From Thermoflexales bacterium (GTDB lineage: Bacteria > Chloroflexota > Anaerolineae > Fen-1058): DNA of 6,801 nucleotides. This document shows positions 5,602 through 6,801 of this stretch, piece by piece (positions within the stretch are counted from its first letter, which is position 1; each line of letters opens with the position of its first letter). The stretch covers positions 1 through 6,801 of the forward strand of contig JAUQXD010000887.1 in assembly GCA_030834835.1 (NCBI GenBank), read 5' to 3'. The translations under genes were made by a program, and so were the position numbers. The notes under the pieces are model-generated. The model did not search any database, was not told the origin of the DNA, and saw nothing but the letters and a program-made list of their open reading frames with translations.

Positions 5602-5991
5602 ATGACATTGAACGAACTGGTTAAACTGATTTATGGCCGCGTACTGACCGACGATGTCGATCTGGACGTGGAGGTGGAAGGCGCCTGCGCCGCGGACTTG
5701 ATGAGCGATGTGCTGGCCTCCATTCAGCCGAACGCGGTGCTGTTGACGGGCCTGTGCAATCCGCAGGTCGTGCGCACCGCGCAGATGGCCGATGTGGCGG
5801 CGATCATCTTCGTGCGCGGCAAAGTGCCCACGCAGGACATTATCGATCTGGCGAACGACGAGCAGATTCCGCTCATCACTGCCCCGTACGGCATGTTCGA
5901 GTTGTGCGGCCGGTTGTATAAGGCCGGCCTGCCGAGCCTGGAAATGCGCGTCATGCGCACGCTGGACGACGGCGCTGATGGCGGCGCGTAA
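5602..5991 (+). CDS. Stand-alone DRTGG-domain protein
   Basis: The 129-aa cytoplasmic protein is a single DRTGG domain. It starts 'MTLNELVKLIYGRVLT', continues with 'DLDVEVEGACAADLMSDVL', and ends with the strand-turn 'AAIIFVRGKVPTQDII' and 'IPLITAPYGMFELCGRL'. This is the regulatory domain seen next to CBS domains and in some phosphotransacetylases; free-standing versions are often labelled 'HPr serine kinase-like', but no kinase P-loop is present here. The usual GG after the fifth strand is RG (VRGKVP), a departure from the name-giving motif. I chose the ATG at 5602, behind the purine stretch AGGGAAGAAG, because conservation begins there; 32 extra codons upstream reach into the hairpin region and look non-coding. 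Translation of the CBS-ATPase gene begins 20 bases downstream with a strong ribosome-binding site, so the two form an operon. The ligand and precise role are unknown. Confidence 0.85.
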   Translation: MTLNELVKLIYGRVLTDDVDLDVEVEGACAADLMSDVLASIQPNAVLLTGLCNPQVVRTAQMADVAAIIFVRGKVPTQDIIDLANDEQIPLITAPYGMFELCGRLYKAGLPSLEMRVMRTLDDGADGGA

Positions 5992-5999
5992 CGCCGCAC

Positions 6000-6005
6000 A
6001 AAGGA
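6000..6005 (+). promoter_or_regulatory. Ribosome-binding site of the CBS-ATPase gene
   Basis: AAAGGA lies 6 bases before the ATG at 6012, close to ideal. It fixes the start of an open reading frame that has no stop inside the window. Confidence 0.8.
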
Positions 6006-6011
6006 CGACCG

Positions 6012-6801
6012 ATGGGCAACCCCAGAGACACTCGGCGCGTGATGACGGACGAAGACGCAAACCGCGTCAGCCGCGTCGAGGAGTTGTCGTACGAACTTAA
6101 GATCGAGCAGGTGATGACGGCCGATGTGCAGACCGTCACGCCGGACATGCAGATCATCGAAGTACTGGACCTGTTCCGGCAGCTGCGCATCTCGGGCGCG
6201 CCCGTCCTTGAACACGATCAGCTGCTGGGTCTCATCAGCCTGGAAGATTTGATTCGCGCGCTGCGGCGCGGCAACGGTCACGCGCTGGTGCGCGAATACA
6301 TGACGACGTCCCTGGTGACGGTGCACTCGTTTGAGCCGGTGGTCAAGGCGCTGGAAGTGTTTGCGCGCACGCATTTTGGCCGATTGCCGGTGGTGGATGA
6401 GGCCGGCAAGTTGGTGGGTCTGCTCACCAAGGGCGACATCACCAGCGGGACGCTGAAGGCACTGCAATCCGATTATCAGGCCGAGGAAGTGCGGCGGTAT
6501 CGCGCCAGCCACCTGTTTGAAGACATCGTATCCGATCGGACGAGTCTGGTGCTGCGCTACCGCATCAAGCCGCGCGATTACACGCACGGCGGCGCGGCGT
6601 CGAGCAACATCAAGCGCGCGCTGCTGCGACTGGGGGCGAACGCACAGCTGGCGCGGCGCTGCGGCATCGCCATCTATGAAGCCGAGATGAATCTGATCAT
6701 CCACACGACGAATGGCGGCATCATTCGCATTCAAATCGAGCCAAGCCAAATTCTGATGTCCACCACCGACGACGGCCCCGGCATTCCCGACGTAGCACTG
6801 G
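6012..6801 (+). CDS. Tandem CBS domains plus RsbW/GHKL-type ATPase (3' end cut by window)
   Basis: This partial gene is open for 263 codons to the window edge. Residues about 31-84 ('VMTADVQTVTPDMQIIEVLD' to 'LLGLISLEDLIRAL') and 93-151 ('YMTTSLVTVHSFEPV' to 'KLVGLLTKGDITSG') are two CBS domains, a Bateman pair that normally binds AMP/ATP or S-adenosylmethionine. From about 180 a GHKL ATPase domain of the RsbW/RsbT anti-sigma type begins: N-box YEAEMN with E223 and N227, then the G1 box D253-D-G-P-G-I258 that binds ATP/Mg. No phospho-accepting histidine domain is seen, which favours a serine-kinase/anti-sigma-like role over a sensor histidine kinase. The gene lies 20 bases after the DRTGG gene, and DRTGG domains commonly accompany CBS domains. 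Likely role: an energy- or nucleotide-responsive regulatory kinase. The target is unknown, and the C-terminus, possibly with further domains, lies outside the window. Confidence 0.88.
   Translation, partial: MGNPRDTRRVMTDEDANRVSRVEELSYELKIEQVMTADVQTVTPDMQIIEVLDLFRQLRISGAPVLEHDQLLGLISLEDLIRALRRGNGHALVREYMTTSLVTVHSFEPVVKALEVFARTHFGRLPVVDEAGKLVGLLTKGDITSGTLKALQSDYQAEEVRRYRASHLFEDIVSDRTSLVLRYRIKPRDYTHGGAASSNIKRALLRLGANAQLARRCGIAIYEAEMNLIIHTTNGGIIRIQIEPSQILMSTTDDGPGIPDVAL

Noticed and set aside
5724..6749. Minus-strand reading frame of 341 codons over the DRTGG and CBS-ATPase genes
   Set aside because: The plus strand encodes two recognisable domain proteins here, and the antisense product has shadow-like composition and no ribosome-binding site that I can see.

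Overview
The window is a GC-rich bacterial chromosome segment with one leftward gene followed by six rightward genes. The gene content and style suggest a Chloroflexota bacterium, probably Anaerolineae-like. The main clues are a lipoprotein with a Pro/Thr-rich 'TPT' linker, a DsbA-like/VKOR pair in place of DsbA/DsbB, and short tandem repeats between genes. This assignment is inference from style; no rRNA or marker gene is present.

Layout. (1) Positions 57-872, minus strand: a VIT1/CCC1-family Fe2+/Mn2+ transporter ending in a clear intrinsic terminator. (2) 1027-2781: a secreted lipoprotein fusing an M23 (LytM-type) metallopeptidase with all active-site residues to a PQQ-like beta-propeller; its -10 box sits so close to the ATG that the mRNA may be leaderless. 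(3) 2784-2903: tandem heptad repeats that fold into a large inverted repeat, followed by a strong sigma70-type promoter. (4) 2979-4177: a disulfide-bond unit, made of a membrane-anchored DsbA-like thioredoxin (CPAC) and a four-helix VKOR that would reoxidise it with quinone, closed by a strong terminator. A hairpin between the two genes overlaps the likely VKOR ribosome-binding site. (5) 4178-4509: a non-coding gap with a CRP/FNR-like palindrome. (6) 4510-5412: a formate/nitrite-family (FNT) channel. (7) 5413-5601: a non-coding stretch with a long near-perfect hairpin and a competing alternative pairing. (8) 5602-6801: a small stand-alone DRTGG-domain protein, then, 20 bases later, a tandem-CBS protein with a GHKL/RsbW-type ATPase domain that runs off the right edge.

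How the genes work together. The DsbA-like/VKOR pair is a self-contained oxidative folding system for exported proteins. The DRTGG and CBS-ATPase genes look like a two-gene regulatory module, in which adenine-nucleotide sensing by CBS could control a serine-kinase/anti-sigma-like ATPase. The FNT channel upstream may share its regulation or physiology (anaerobic C1/N/S metabolism), but the structured 189-base gap between them leaves co-transcription open.

The most interesting non-gene signals are the structured intergenic elements, the CRP/FNR-like site before the FNT gene, the possible leaderless start, and a strong excess of the palindrome CGATCG (18 sites, 10 of them in the peptidase gene).
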